64,000 nt of DNA from contig CM051024.1 of NCBI GenBank assembly GCA_027627225.1, positions 45,118,347 through 45,182,346 on the forward strand, read 5' to 3'. This DNA comes from Congeria kusceri. Lineage: Eukaryota; Mollusca; Bivalvia; Myida; Dreissenidae. The position numbers were made by a program, and so were the translations under genes. Below are positions 13,001 through 25,118 of the stretch, in pieces (within the stretch, counting starts at the first letter, position 1; each line of letters opens with the position of its first letter). A model generated the notes under the pieces. That model searched no databases. It saw only the letters and a program-made list of their open reading frames with translations, and was not told the origin of the DNA.

Positions 13001-13339
13001 TTAACAAGTATTTGTTATCTTATTGGTCCATATGATATGTTAAATATGTTTACAATCTATAACGTATATTACATAGTTTTTCGAACAACCTTAGAACAAG
13101 CTTAAACTCAGAAATTTCAAAGTTCTACATGTCATTCTTAAAACACAGAGTTCAACACGTATATTTCATTATTTCATAGACAGGTATAGCTGTATAGACT
13201 GATGCTTACAATTCAAGTCCCAAGAAAAGGATGTGCTTTTCAAAAACTAGTTTCCCTGTACAAATATGTGTTTATTTACAGGTCAAGTATTTCAGGCTGT
13301 GGATGAAACATTGTCTGACTGTCAAACTTCATGCAAGAT
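10086..13339. other. No gene seen
   Basis: Low-GC sequence with scattered short open frames (for example 10858-11124 and 12708-12968, plus strand). Their composition is as AT-rich as the surroundings and they lack recognisable domains or paired splice sites. Confidence 0.55.
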
Positions 13340-13545
13340 GTTATAGTTTTCAAATGAAATTGTCCGCTTGCTAATTGTTAGTGTTGTGTCGTCTACATTT
13401 AACAACTAAACCTATGGTTTATTGTTTCCCATCAAGTTATAGTGTACAAATTGAATTGCCCGCATGAAAATTGTTAGTGCAGTGTCGTCTACATTTAACG
13501 ACTAAACCAGTCCTATGGTTTATTGCTTCCCATCATGCGAAAGTG
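13340..13545. repeat. Diverged tandem duplication of about 105 bp
   Basis: Both halves contain 'gtgtcgtctacatttaac', 'gactaaac' or 'aactaaac', and 'tatggtttattg(t/c)ttcccatca'. Two units only. Confidence 0.75.
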
Positions 13546-15228
13546 AAAGTGTGAAAACCAAATTTAATGTGGGGTTAATAAATCGTCAAATGTACACTAC
13601 AGAATATGTTTTGTTATAGACTTTCATACACATATCATATTTGTTAAGCAAACGCTTCTCTCGACAATTTTAGGAGTTTCTATAGGAGAACATAAAACTT
13701 CACATGTAAATGAAACCAAAACATTTGTTTTTGACGCAGATTACACCCCCCCACCCCCTTATCTCAAAATCAGTTTAAACACGAAACCGGGTTATTAAAT
13801 TACCAGCTGCGTTAAACACAATACCGATCGATGACATGGATGACTTTACAGAGTTATTATTAGCAATGGGAAACCCATTGTCGCACAGTAAAGAAAAAAC
13901 AATACATTTGTTTTCAGATAAATAATTCGACGAGTTCTCTTTTTTTTATAACTATTTATATCTTAACATCATTGGACACAGTTGTTTTGGGCATCGGTGT
14001 ATTTATATATATATGCACATTTGAATGCAAGCAACTGAAATATACTTTGCGATATAACTTATTAAAATGTATTCATCGGGTAAAGGTCAGTGTCAGGTTA
14101 ATGTTAGCGAGCTTACATCATGGTGTTATTTAAATATTGCCATGCGGTTTTTTATTATCTTGTTTTAAATCTATGTCGATTTGTTAAGCTGAAGCTTAAG
14201 AAAGTGTTGGTGAATACGGGCCCTAATTAGTAGGTTACCATGACTTTACTGGTAATTAGGACACAACTGACTGGTACAAGTTTGTGTTCAACGAAATAAA
14301 CAATTTGGGTCCTGCTTTACTGTATTTTTGTGTATGAATATTGCTTCAATAACGTTAAAGCAAAACATAAATCCACGTGGATTTCATGTATGTGTTGCAG
14401 TTTTTATCAGATTTATGAGTCAGGTCCGTATTTAGTTCCAGATGCTAGTTAACGTCTGGTAATTATACGAATTAAATCCCGATTTATAACTGCGCAGCAT
14501 TGGACCTATTTTTAAATATAATGGAAAAGTGTAATAATCTTTAAAACTTACACAATTTTCGTATAAGCAATGTACAATCATAGGAAAGGTTTGTCAGCAT
14601 GATACATTTGTCATCTGATGGCTCAAGATAGACGAACTTTAAATGGTTATTCGTGTGACGTTTAAAGTGTATATTTACCTTATTTAAAGGTGATACATGT
14701 AGTATTAACAGTGTCGCAATAACATATAAATATTAGGGTTTCTTTACCTACATCTAAGCGTTAATGCCGCTTGAGTCTTGGACGTTGAATGCACGTACTT
14801 TAAGGTAAACAATTACGTACTAGTTTGATAAAAAATATATGTTATTTCTTCATCGTAAAATGTCATTCACAATCACAACCCAATATATTTTACAATAAAA
14901 CCCCAACGCATATATTAACTTTTTTGTGTTAACAAAGAGTGTGTTAACATAAATAAACAACCTGTTGTAAAAATATTTGTTTTACATTTCCGTTATAAAG
15001 TATAATACATTAATTAAATTTTTATCAAAGCACTAGACAATTACCTATGAATGCATTATACGACAAACAATAACAAGTAGTGCGTATTTTAGATTGTCAA
15101 ATTAAAACACACTTGTCACTGCAAACGAGAAAGAGTTTTGCACAGGGAAAATGCTCCAACTCCAAATATAATGTATGTACTGTAAAGTACATACTTGTAT
15201 TCCAAGACAGGACTGCTTCGCAATACTA
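13546..15228. other. No gene seen; one MITE-like end at about 14180-14225
   Basis: The only structure I see is 'gcttaag...gaatacgggccc' near 14180-14225. It looks like one terminus of the 'gggcccgtat' MITE family found complete at 25119-25384. Confidence 0.45.
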
Positions 15229-15234
15229 TTTATT
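15229..15234 (-). terminator. Candidate polyadenylation signal of the IAP gene
   Basis: AATAAA on the minus strand, about 133 bp downstream of the RING-exon stop codon. Position and sequence fit a 3' end, but no cleavage site can be seen. Confidence 0.45.
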
Positions 15235-15366
15235 TTTACAGGCAACAGAAATCCATCTCTAGGTGCTAGTTAATCATCAGTCGATCATTTCCCTCATATC
15301 GGCAGTACAGCATCTCAGTCTGGGCCCTGCAATCATGCAACGGCATTGGTAAGTAAGCGTAGGTCT

Positions 15367-18300
15367 TCAGTAAAGAATTGCCTTGACATTCCCTTGTATA
15401 CGTGCCCGACAGATGGCGCATTTCCTCAGTGCGCCTGCGCATTTCTCGCATGTGACCATATGACCACATGGTAGGAACACTACACATGCGTCTCTGTCCA
15501 TGCATACTTTGCACATAATTTGTTCTTTCAATGCATAATTCTCTTCGACGACGTGTTTCATATCTAAAACATTGGATACGACGAGTGTCAATTTAATCGT
15601 TAGTAAAAAACCAAGCTACATGTGGTAAGCGTTACTGTCAAGCTATATACTACATGTGATGTTTATGTTTAAGTTGAATAGTTGTCACAGGTGCTGTTTA
15701 TCAGGTTTCTCGGAATTATTATTTATATTAAGCATATTAAAATTATGTGTCCTTCGATAACCTTCTTTAAATGCGTCAATATAAAAATGAGTTGTTACCT
15801 TTTAGAAGGGAGCAACAATACATGACAAATACAGATCACACTTTACATAAAAGCCCACCTATTTCAGATGTTATCTCTCTATTAGTCGATTTGCTAGATT
15901 TGTCGTTTTGCGTTCTCTTTATTTTCATAGTCGTGGACGTAGACGTCGGTGGTGAGATGTCCGTTTGCTCTGTGGTTATTTTTTCCAGCAGGTATTCTAG
16001 TACTTCATTTTGTAGACTTGAAGTATCTTAATAAAAAAGACGCAAATTTATTTTTCAGAATGCATGTATGTTGTATATCGAATGACCACATATACAGGCT
16101 CAAATGTGTACGTACCATTTGCTTGATTAAATATACAGTGGACAATCTTATCTACAGTTCTTAATGAAATGGCTAAAACAGCCTGCCAGCTGTTGCATTT
16201 AGCTATGATTGTCGATTTAAATGCGTGGCTTCATGACACTGAGTTGTTAATAATACATACAGGATCTGACACGAGTTGCCATTTCAAACCATATTTTATT
16301 AAAATGTTCAGGAATTGTGTTTGTAGGCGAGCCTTGGCGAATTTCCTGGACGAGTTTAATAAAATATCGCATGAAATGACAACGCGTGTCTGATCTTTTT
16401 TATTACATGCTTTTAGACGAAAAAGTACATTCTAATTTCACCAAAACATATTTATTAATCCTAAAAGTTGTGTACTGACGTGAAGTCGTTTCATGTTGAC
16501 GACATCATTTCACCAAAATAACGTTTTGCGGTTAGTCAGTCAAAGAATATGTAGCCTATGAAAACGCAAAAAATGTTATCTTACACATGGTTAAGATAAA
16601 AATATTCGTAATGGCTGTATTACACGGAAAACAAGGTATAGCATGTGATAAAATTGAATTATAGCAACATTAATAACTGAAGTACATACAATTAAATTTA
16701 AGGCCACATAATTTGCACTATGTTGCGTACCAGTGTACAAGTACGTAAACGCCTAAACACATTCAAAAGCATACCCTCTGTATGGCTCTTTTTGACGTTC
16801 CTCAATGCTAACAGTACCAGCTCACGTTCGAAGCCCATTTCCACACAGGTTTTAATCAGTACAGTGTCACCCTCATCTGACGATGCTCGTTGCCGTGGTA
16901 ATTCATATGAAGTAATGTTGCTAGGTGGTGTGTTACGGTTCTTACTCATTACAGAATGGTGCGCCGTTGTTACATTCTAAAAATCCAAATCTCAGAAATT
17001 TACAAGTGTACTGTTTATTCTAAATAAATGTTCTGCACAATAATGGAATCGGGTTTAAGGGATTCCAATACGACCCGCTATTATTAGATTGTTTTAATGC
17101 GCAGGTCAAGTTTTATAGATCAATCGTATAAGATTGTCTGCCAAAATAACAAAACCTGACTCAAATAACTGAACTTGCAAATAACATGTGTTTTTGCCAC
17201 ATGTTGTCATGCATGGTTTACTAATAAATCGAAAAGCAAACATAAAATTTAGTTTAAACAGTTGACTTTATACTACACATACACTATCACTGTGTCTCTC
17301 TTGTGACGGCACATCAAGTCGTCTGTTCATCTGAACCATGTCAATAAACTCTTGACCCTTGCACGTTATGACGTACTCGCAGTCCGGGACCCAGTACGCA
17401 TGCTCGACCCAGGGGTCGTCATTTTGTTCCCAGTTTTTCAAACCACACCCACATTGGAAACAACGCACTTCGTCTCCGGTTCCTGGAAATATATATTTTT
17501 GATTTTAAATCTTTGTGTAAAGATACCAGTAACACTTTATAGTGTATCGTAAGAATGAATACAACTGGAGTTATTTACCATAACTTTTTCAACAATACAC
17601 GGCGATGGTCAACATCATTATTGATACAAAAAATGGTTCACATATATGTGGCTGTTCTAATTTTTCTGTCGTGTTTGTTCTCTTTCAGTATTGTTTTCCA
17701 ACTGACAGATGTTGATTTTGTATGCAGTGCTGCTGGAGTTATATTTCATTTTAAATTTAACTGTTCCGTTTTCCTTTGAAGTTCTGGCCACTTCTATCCA
17801 AATTTGCCTCGGACTTCTGTCTTGAGGATTGCCTCTGTCGTGTCCAAAATAATTTAGACCGTTTATGCTTTTCATTACACTAGAATATCACTTATGTACA
17901 CTGATTTTGTTCAAAAGTGTCGGGAGCAAATTGTATTAAATTTCGAATATAAAATATATGCAATATAATAAAAGACTTATGCACTAATATCGAATACATT
18001 CTCAAAACGCTCTTGTCCCATTACTTTAGAAACTAGAATTGTCACATTAGTGACGGATATACCCCCACAATATGGCCTTGTCACAAAACTATGGCATCCA
18101 TTAAAAAGAAATGGACAGAGAGAGAGTGTATTTGGAAAAATGTAATTTTAATAGGAGCCATAACTCTGTGAACATTATGTGGTTTGTAACCGTAGTTGAA
18201 CTTGATCTGTATTTTATGATGTTACACCTATGTACCAAAAATAATGTAAATATGTGAAGCCTTTCATGAGTTATTGTGCATGTTTTTCGGGAATTTAAGT

Positions 18301-20990
18301 CAAAATGGGGCCATAAATGTGTCAAAATTTAGTGGTTTGTAATCAAAGTCGAACTTGACCTGTATTTTATAATGCTTCACATGTGTACCAATAATTATTT
18401 AAATATGTCAAGCTATTGTTAAGTTATCGTCAGGAAACCATGTTTTTAGGGAATTTTATGTCAAATAAAGGGCCATAACTATGTCAAATATAGTGATTTG
18501 TAACCAAAGTCGAACTTGACCAGTATTTTATGATGCTACACATGTGTACCACAAATTATTTGAATATGTCAAGCCTTTCTTGAGTTATCATCCGGAAACC
18601 ATAAACCAATAGACCGACAGACGACACATGAGTGATGGACCAACAGACCGACAAGCTCACTCCTATATACTCCCCTAAACTTCGTTTGTGGGGGTATAAA
18701 AAATGTGACTGTTACACATATAACAAGAACTATATAGAACGATATACAATTTTGATATAACTGATGCCACAGCTCACTTAATGGGGGAGATTTATGGCAT
18801 CATTTATCACCATTGTATCGATGTTTTTATTTATAACTGTTGATTATGTATATGTAATATTTGTCTTACGATTTAGTTTATAGTTTAGTATTTAGAATAC
18901 TTACCTGTAAAAAATAGCCCAGCGTTTACAAGACTGCTGGCTGACACTGCATTGTGTCGTTTCCAGCTCAAAAATGATGCGGTTCTATCTGATTTTGTGG
19001 AGTATGCCGGGTATTTTGCTATTCTAGACATTCTATTAACATCATTTGGCCGCATACGTTCAGCTGCGCATCCATCTGCTCCAGCAGCACTCTTTGCTTC
19101 TGAAGATTCACCGCTTCCCTGGATAGAACCGACCAGAGTGTTGGCGACATCATGAAAATGAATGTTACCAGTTTCTTTCCCATTTATAAATTTACAATCC
19201 GGAGACAGTCTGTGGTGTGTTTCATCTATCGATTCCGTTTCGCTCCATTGTGTTACCTCTAGTCCACAGACAAAGCAAGTACACAGTCCATGTTCAATGT
19301 TAAAGTAGAATCCCTTGCAAGCAAGTCGCGTGGGAGAATAGCTGATAGAGTCCATTTTATCCTCGTAACTTGCAAATGATGCATAGCGGTCATACTCACG
19401 AACCATTGTTTTGTTGTGAATATGATTACTTATAGTTTCTTGTTCGTCCTTTGCACCAAGCAAGTAATGTGAAGTTGCGTCTTTCTGAGCGCCTGGATTG
19501 CGTTCCTCTTTATTAGTAGTATTGTCTCTGTCATGATAATTGTTCGGAGTCACCTTTATCTGAGCATTTACTGGGAAGCATTTAGCAACTTCTTCTCTTG
19601 GAAAAAAATAATCATAAAAAATCGATCTTGGAACAGACATAATACTAACACAGCCCTTTGCTTTCAAACCCATTCCCTCATGCATGCTGCCACTATTATC
19701 TGGGTTTGAAACTTTCCAGCTGCTGAATCCCAAAACAAGAACACATAGTATGAGATTTCTGAAAATCGATTTTGAGTAGATCAAACACTGATGTATTTTG
19801 AAATAGACTTTGATCCCTTGATAATAACCCATCCACCTGAAAGCTGTATTTTGCACTTCCTCTGTTTCTTCTGGTCGTTTCTGTATTAATTTCTGGCTTT
19901 GTGATGCAGCAGGAGTTTGTTGTTTTGTTTCCAGCTGGCCTAGATGGAACGGATCTCTTGATGTCATGATACAATTCTTAGGATGGTCAGTCCAAGGTGA
20001 CTTGTCATGTAGTACCGGCATCATGAAGTTACTTGTTCTCCCTTTGGTATACCAATGTTTCGATTGTTCACTGAACAATACACAATTCTCTACATCACGC
20101 GAAACAAGTCCTGTTCTAAAAATACAATATAATTCATAGTATATGTATATGTGTAGAGAACGTTGAGTATCGATGAGTATATGTATATGTGTAGAGAACG
20201 TTGAGTATCGATGAGTATATGTATATGTGTAGAGAACGTTGAGTATCGATGAGTATATGCATGTAAGATGTAAATTAACATGTTGACGTTATATAATTGT
20301 TCATGATATAATTAAGTGTGCGCTTGCGTTCAAATATGTGTGTGGGTTTGTATGTAATGTCTGTGCTTTTTAAGTCAACGGAACAACAGTATCATCAAAA
20401 CAAACAACAAACATGTCGTGTGTATATTTTTTTCTGAAACTTATAATTAAACATAACAATAATTTAATATTGTTGTTATCATGTGTCTTTAACCAAAATA
20501 TTTAATATCAAATAGTACTGTTACTTGTCCTATACTCAGTAAGAACACACCAATAGAAGCATAATGCAATTAATTAAATGAGCATACTTGTTTAAACATA
20601 TTTTTATCAACACCCCCTTTAGACATAATGTTTATAAAAGTGTGGCTTGTTTGGCAATACGATTAGGCTTACCAATGTACAGAGTGTTCCGATTTAGAAT
20701 GAAGAATATTTGATTGGTCAGAAGAGAATATTTGATTAAAAACGCGTATAAAGCGAACAAGCTCATTTGAAGTATAGTGTTGCATTCATTTTTTAAAGTT
20801 GATTTTTTTACAAGCATTATTTTTTATCTTTTTAAATATGATTCGTAATATATATTTAATATTAAAAAAAATGTAATACGTACTTAATCAGTTTATCCAG
20901 TTTAAACATTTTATCGACTCGTGCCTCTTCATTGTTTATCAGGAATGATAAATAACACAGGAAGAACAGCAAACATTTTATGTAACACAT
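15367..20990 (-). CDS. Inhibitor-of-apoptosis protein: signal peptide, BIR1, BIR2, UBA-like, RING (7 exons)
   Basis: Exons: 20884-20990, 18905-20115, 17283-17482, 16775-16976, 15859-16026 and 15367-15563, with GT/AG borders and matching phases (2, 1, 0, 1, 1), giving about 694 codons. Six coding exons are listed; a 5' non-coding exon may exist. Residues 1-35 are signal-peptide-like. A short hydrophobic run lies at 156-169. BIR1 (275-348) has zinc ligands C316, C319, H336 and C343. BIR2 (407-480) is split by an intron and has C447, C450, H467 and C474. A UBA-like region holds the MGF motif at 553-555. The RING has C647, C650, C662, H664, C668, C671, C678 and C681. IAPs of this type bind caspases or signalling partners through BIRs and act as E3 ligases through the RING. 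The secretory start is unexpected. The donor of the 15859-16026 exon (GTGGGC) is weak. No frame break was found. Confidence 0.85.
15859..16026 (-). CDS. Linker exon between UBA-like region and RING in the IAP gene
   Basis: A 168-nt exon with phase 1 at both ends, so it could be skipped without a frame change. It was found by comparison with the paralogue's exon at 33207-33389: EVLEYLLEK here matches EELIEYLIAN there, each followed by a Lys-rich tract (MKIKR here, KKQKQKKQK there). The first part probably completes the UBA helix bundle. The acceptor is TTTTTTATTAAG. The donor GTGGGC is weak. Confidence 0.65.
18050..18702. mobile_element. Dispersed repeat with terminal inverted repeats inside the IAP gene's second intron
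   Basis: Left end 'ggatatacccccacaata' and right end 'cgtttgtgggggtataaaa' are inverted copies of each other (tacccccaca / tgtgggggta). The interior has three diverged units of about 110 bp containing 'gtttgtaa(c/t)c', 'gaacttgacc' and 'ttatcgtc(a/c)ggaaacc'. It sits wholly within the 17483-18904 intron and does not disturb the flanking exons. Confidence 0.75.
20138..20260. repeat. 38-bp tandem repeat, about 3 units, beside an IAP splice acceptor
   Basis: Units begin 'agtatatgtatatgtgtaga' and continue 'gaacgttgagtatcgatg'. The array starts about 20 bp intronic of the acceptor at 20116-20117, where the polypyrimidine tract and branch point would normally be. Confidence 0.9.
20884..20990 (-). 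CDS. First coding exon of the IAP gene: signal-peptide-like
   Basis: The ATG at 20990-20988 is the first after an in-frame TAG. It encodes M-C-Y-I-K, then the hydrophobic run CLLFFLCYLSFLI, then a polar stretch (NNEEARVDK). The exon ends in phase 2 (AA) at GTACGT. The acceptor at 20116-20117 opens with A, so the junction codon is AAA (Lys), and the reading frame runs on uninterrupted for 403 codons. This is the classic n/h/c layout of an eukaryotic signal peptide. The link to the BIR exon rests on phase, strand and proximity (0.77 kb), with no transcript evidence. Confidence 0.6.
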
Positions 20991-21044
20991 TGTACTTGTC
21001 CCGGTGAGTGCAATCGCTACAATTAACTAACAAGTCGACGTGTA

Positions 21045-21060
21045 CATTTGTATATATATG
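21045..21060 (-). promoter_or_regulatory. Possible TATA element upstream of the IAP gene
   Basis: 'CATATATATACAAATG' on the minus strand lies about 55-70 bases before the IAP start codon. The spacing would suit a TATA box with a short 5' UTR. AT-rich DNA produces such matches by chance, so this is weak. Confidence 0.2.
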
Positions 21061-21413
21061 ATTTAAATTGGGAAACCAGTGACTAAAATAGCGTGCTGGA
21101 ATCGAGTTAAATCGATAAAAGTGTTTTCCGCTAAAATATACGGTAATGTTATTCTGGATTACCTGCTCCTGTCACTAAGTTAATGCGAGACGGGATCCAG
21201 GCTATGGTTATGGTATCCTTAAACTCGTGAAACACGTGAACGAACAAAACCAAATATAAATATAGGAAACAAGTCAAGTGAGTAATTTATTGCTAACAGA
21301 GGTCACGAGTGTAAGGTTAATGCTGCTGAGCTATAAGTAACAGTTAATACTTTAGTGCAATGATAAGTACGCAAAGTTTGTAAGTGTTATGTTTTGGGAT
21401 TTTAATACCAGAA

Positions 21414-21707
21414 CACGGTTAGGAGACTCATCGGACCACCTCACTTCGAGGTGTTAAGAAAATGTCCGATGGTGACTTCCAAATTGGTCCGGTGGTGCAA
21501 AAATATTGTAAACATACGTTTGACTTTCCAATTTTGTAATAATTTCTTATAATAAAGGTGCTTTTTAAGAAATTGACCAATGTAATTACCAGTACAAAAT
21601 TGGTAAGTCATACAATATTTTTGCACAACCGGACCACCTCGGAGGTCCCCATCGAACATGTTCATAACACGTCGAAATAAGGTGGTCCAGTGAGTCTCCC
21701 AACCGTG
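21414..21707. mobile_element. 294-bp foldback MITE with 5-bp target duplication
   Basis: The left end 'cacggttaggagactc' is inverted at the right end ('gagtctcccaaccgtg'). Pairing extends inward through 'ggaccacct', 'tggtccgg', 'gcaaaaatattgta' and 'gactttccaattttgta', so nearly the whole element folds on itself. The direct repeat 'cagaa' flanks both ends (21409-21413 and 21708-21712), a clean target-site duplication. A minus-strand open frame across it (21441-21719) is a by-product of the palindrome. No transposase is encoded. Confidence 0.9.
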
Positions 21708-21934
21708 CAGAACAAGCACTTTTAATTTTCAGAAAAATGAATGGTGCGAGATATGCAAGCTCCATCGTACGAGATTGACAAACTCATCAGGAGCAACAGA
21801 CATGAGGTTCTTCTAATTATATCGCAATTTCAAGAAAAAATATATTAATTTAAAAACTTGTTGAACAATGTCATATGTTATCTTTCATTTCAGATTGGAT
21901 GACACTCTGAGACGGGCGGTTTCTTCATTTGCAG

Positions 21935-22099
21935 AGATTAGCGAAGACAGCTGGCGAAAACCAAGTGAACATATGGAAAAAAATGCTGACGTACATGAAG
22001 GAGGCTGATCATTTTGATGACGTCATGATGCAGACTCTGACCATCAACCTCGATTCTAACACAGAAGACAGCTGCACTGATACTGCGAGCGAAACCTAG
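21935..22099 (+). CDS. Possible terminal coding exon, unknown protein
   Basis: An acceptor (TTCATTTGCAG) precedes an open frame beginning R-L-A-K-T and ending in TAG at 22097. The frame has non-random composition: NIWKKMLTYMKEADHFDD, then an acidic Ser/Thr tail. Two AATAAA signals follow within 55 bp (22132 and 22146). No upstream exon could be fixed; a candidate acceptor lies near 21731 (TTAATTTTCAG). I do not recognise the protein. It may equally be chance. Confidence 0.35.
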   Translation, partial: RLAKTAGENQVNIWKKMLTYMKEADHFDDVMMQTLTINLDSNTEDSCTDTASET

Positions 22100-22149
22100 T
22101 CTTTGTGGTTGCATTTTATGTAGATAAAATGAATAAACTTATAAAAATA

Positions 22150-25118
22150 AAACACATAAAAAAGGAAAAAAGACAAAATAATATGGGATGTGATGTTAAG
22201 TTAAAAGAAAATGATAAAAACTAAAAGGAAAGATTTTGTCAGGATTCAAAGCACAGTCATTTTGACTCAAAACCTTAAACACTAACCACCACGCTATTCT
22301 TCCCGGCTCTTGTTAATAGATGTTTTTGTTATATGACTATTTAAAATCCGTGCTTTCGACACTAGATAAATGTTTAACCGAAATACAACAAACCGTCGAG
22401 CGCTACCAGAGATTAATGAGTGCCGGGTCCATAAAATCGCACTATATCGTTAAGTAATAGTTAGAAGTAAAATCTTGTTGGTTAAGAAGCGGCGGGGCGA
22501 GCGCAGTATTTTTACTTAAGATGTTCTAACTGACTTAAAACATAACCTACATTTTGATTGGTCGTGCGCATCTTGAGAACATGGGATTCTAGATATCCAT
22601 ATATGGCGATGTTTACTACAAATTCTGAGAAGGCGAGGTTCAAAATGGCCAATTAAAAGCCAGACATAAAATACGTTAAGATCATGCTCTTAATAAACAA
22701 ATCTTACATTAATGGGTATTTATCTGCAATCTGATTGGCTGAAATTGTAGGTAATGTTTTAATTTCGGGATAAACCATTTACATGTATCTAGAAAATGGT
22801 CACGTCTCAATGCACAATGTTTATCGATAACTGCAATATCTAGACACATCGATATAACAACAAACTTAATATTACTAAACATTTAGCTTGAACACCAAAA
22901 ACCGTTTGTTCGATACATCGATTCAAGTTTCGTTTGTCCAGTCCGAAATGTATATACATGTATGTCTAGTAATATGAGCATCAATAATTAGTCACAGTAG
23001 AGTCTATTTTGTCCACATTCCCTAACAACACTGATAAACATAGTTAAATAACTGACTAGGAATTGCAAATCTATTAACGTTTTACATCAGAATATCCACA
23101 GGTTTCCTGCTGATGCTTTCACGTTTGATCCACTTTCGTACTTATGCAAATCACCAATTAAGCCTGAAAAGATGTTTTAGTGCTTATATATATATATATA
23201 TATATATATAGATACCTAACATTATATTTGTCGCAAGTATTCCATATACTACGCGTATGTATCATCTACATGTTGTTTTGAACATTGTAGTGCGTTTAAA
23301 GAAGATAGTAATATAATTTATTCATTTTGACCGCATGCACTGGATAGGATGTCGGGAAGGTCTAGAGATTGCTAAATGTAAAATTATTAATGGTGATGTA
23401 TTATATCATGTTTTGCAATATATGAACTCAGTTTAGTATGACGCCGTATGAGCAGGCTTAGTAGACTAATCTTACTTTATGAGGCAATGTTAAGTTCTAC
23501 GTATGCGTTTAGTGAATTTTCGCATCAAAACTCATCGACAATAATTAATTTTCAAGCAAGTTAATTGACGTCCTTCATTCCCTTGATTTATTTCTAATAT
23601 CACATTTACTAAACCTATTGCGACACTTAGACATGACACTTAAAAAGGTCTATGGATATCAAGATGTAGGTTATGTTTTACAAATCGCCGTTTTGCTCTC
23701 TGCGTATTCTAGTATACGAGTACTTTTGAATCGTGCAATTCACTCACTATTGTTTAAGGTTCAATTTTCAGTTTGTGTCCGAAATGTTAAAAATACTTTC
23801 AGGATCCCCCACATACTGCTGTGACACAGATAATCAGCTTTGCAGTTGTAGTGCTTTGACACACATCCATGTTTTGACTGACAAAGTCACCTACAAGAGA
23901 AATAACTCATAAAAGAGTGCAATATGTGCCCTGGACAAATATTTTGACCTCTAATCTTGGAGACTTGATGAATGACATCGACCTTTTAGCAACAAATCTG
24001 ATGCTTGCGTTTGCCATACCATCTCATACGGATCATCACTTCGGCCAATTTATTTAAACGTTCTTCTACGTGTGACAAACTTATGCTTCGAACAAAACTT
24101 TCAGTCTTATATTTGACCTGTATGTTTGACATTGACCTTGGACCCACAGACCTGGTTCTTGCGCTGGACACATCTCATGATGAACACTATGTGTCAAATG
24201 ATAGCGGACTCCCTCTGTCCATGTAGTGTTTATGGACGAGTTTATTACGACATGGGTGCAAAAATTTCTGCTTGACTGTTGGTTTCGTTATAGCTTCCAA
24301 AATTACATGTACGAACAAGCCCCCCTGCCCCCCTCCAAAAAACAAAAACAAAAAAACAACAACATTGTTTTATATAATTATATTCGATTTTTCATAAATA
24401 ATTGTACATTGGATATTCCCAATGATATAATGATATAATTCAATACAATTCATGAAACTATAATCTTCCACAAAATAATCACTTTGTGAAATAAAACTTA
24501 ACGGCTTCTTCTGTATGCATGGAGGTTCCAAAGAAATATCATCAAGAATACAGTTATGACCATCAAAACTTGAAAGTGTACAATTTTAAGGCACCGATTA
24601 AGTTTTGAATTAACTCTATGTAGAAAATAAAAACAAATTAAATTATATTTAAAACTGAACTGTAGTGGCTTAAAACACACGTTTCGATCACGATCATAAT
24701 GACATTGTTCGTACATTCTCTAAAAATGTACCATCTATTGGATATGAAATTGAAAAGGAAATTAAATTGCTGTTTAGTCGGCAAATGTCCAGATCATATC
24801 TGTTACGTATAGCGACTTAAAGGCGTGCTCAACCTTATTCACTTACTTAATGTATGGTTTATGCTCTGAGAGTGGTTAGGATGAACAATATAATGTCTAA
24901 TTATCGTAGATTATGTAGGTCACAAACACGGAGATCTCATCTTTTTTTATAATTTAACTAAAGAAAATATTCCATATGACAGTATCTCTTCTATGCCCAA
25001 TGTGGATAAAACAGGACACCTTACTTAGCATGCACCTTGCCCATTATATTTGTATATGAAAACATCAAAAATATCACTATAAACTTCTTTAAGTTTCTAC
25101 AAATTTGAAACATTACGG
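22150..25118. other. No gene seen; TA microsatellite at 23185-23210
   Basis: AT-rich sequence with a pure (TA)n tract at 23185-23210. A minus-strand frame at 24498-24610 ends in a hydrophobic run and RRSR-stop behind a possible acceptor, but nothing supports it further. Confidence 0.5.

Noticed and set aside
15266..15514. 82-codon minus frame overlapping the RING exon
   Set aside because: Shadow of the RING exon in another frame.
17657..17875. 72-codon minus frame between IAP exons
   Set aside because: Lies in the intron between exons whose phases already match. Including it is not needed and no acceptor/donor pair fits.
21441..21719. 92-codon minus frame
   Set aside because: Produced by the palindromic MITE at 21414-21707.
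24498..24716. Minus frame ending in a hydrophobic run and RRSR, like a tail anchor
   Set aside because: One possible acceptor only, no polyadenylation signal, AT-rich composition as the flanks.
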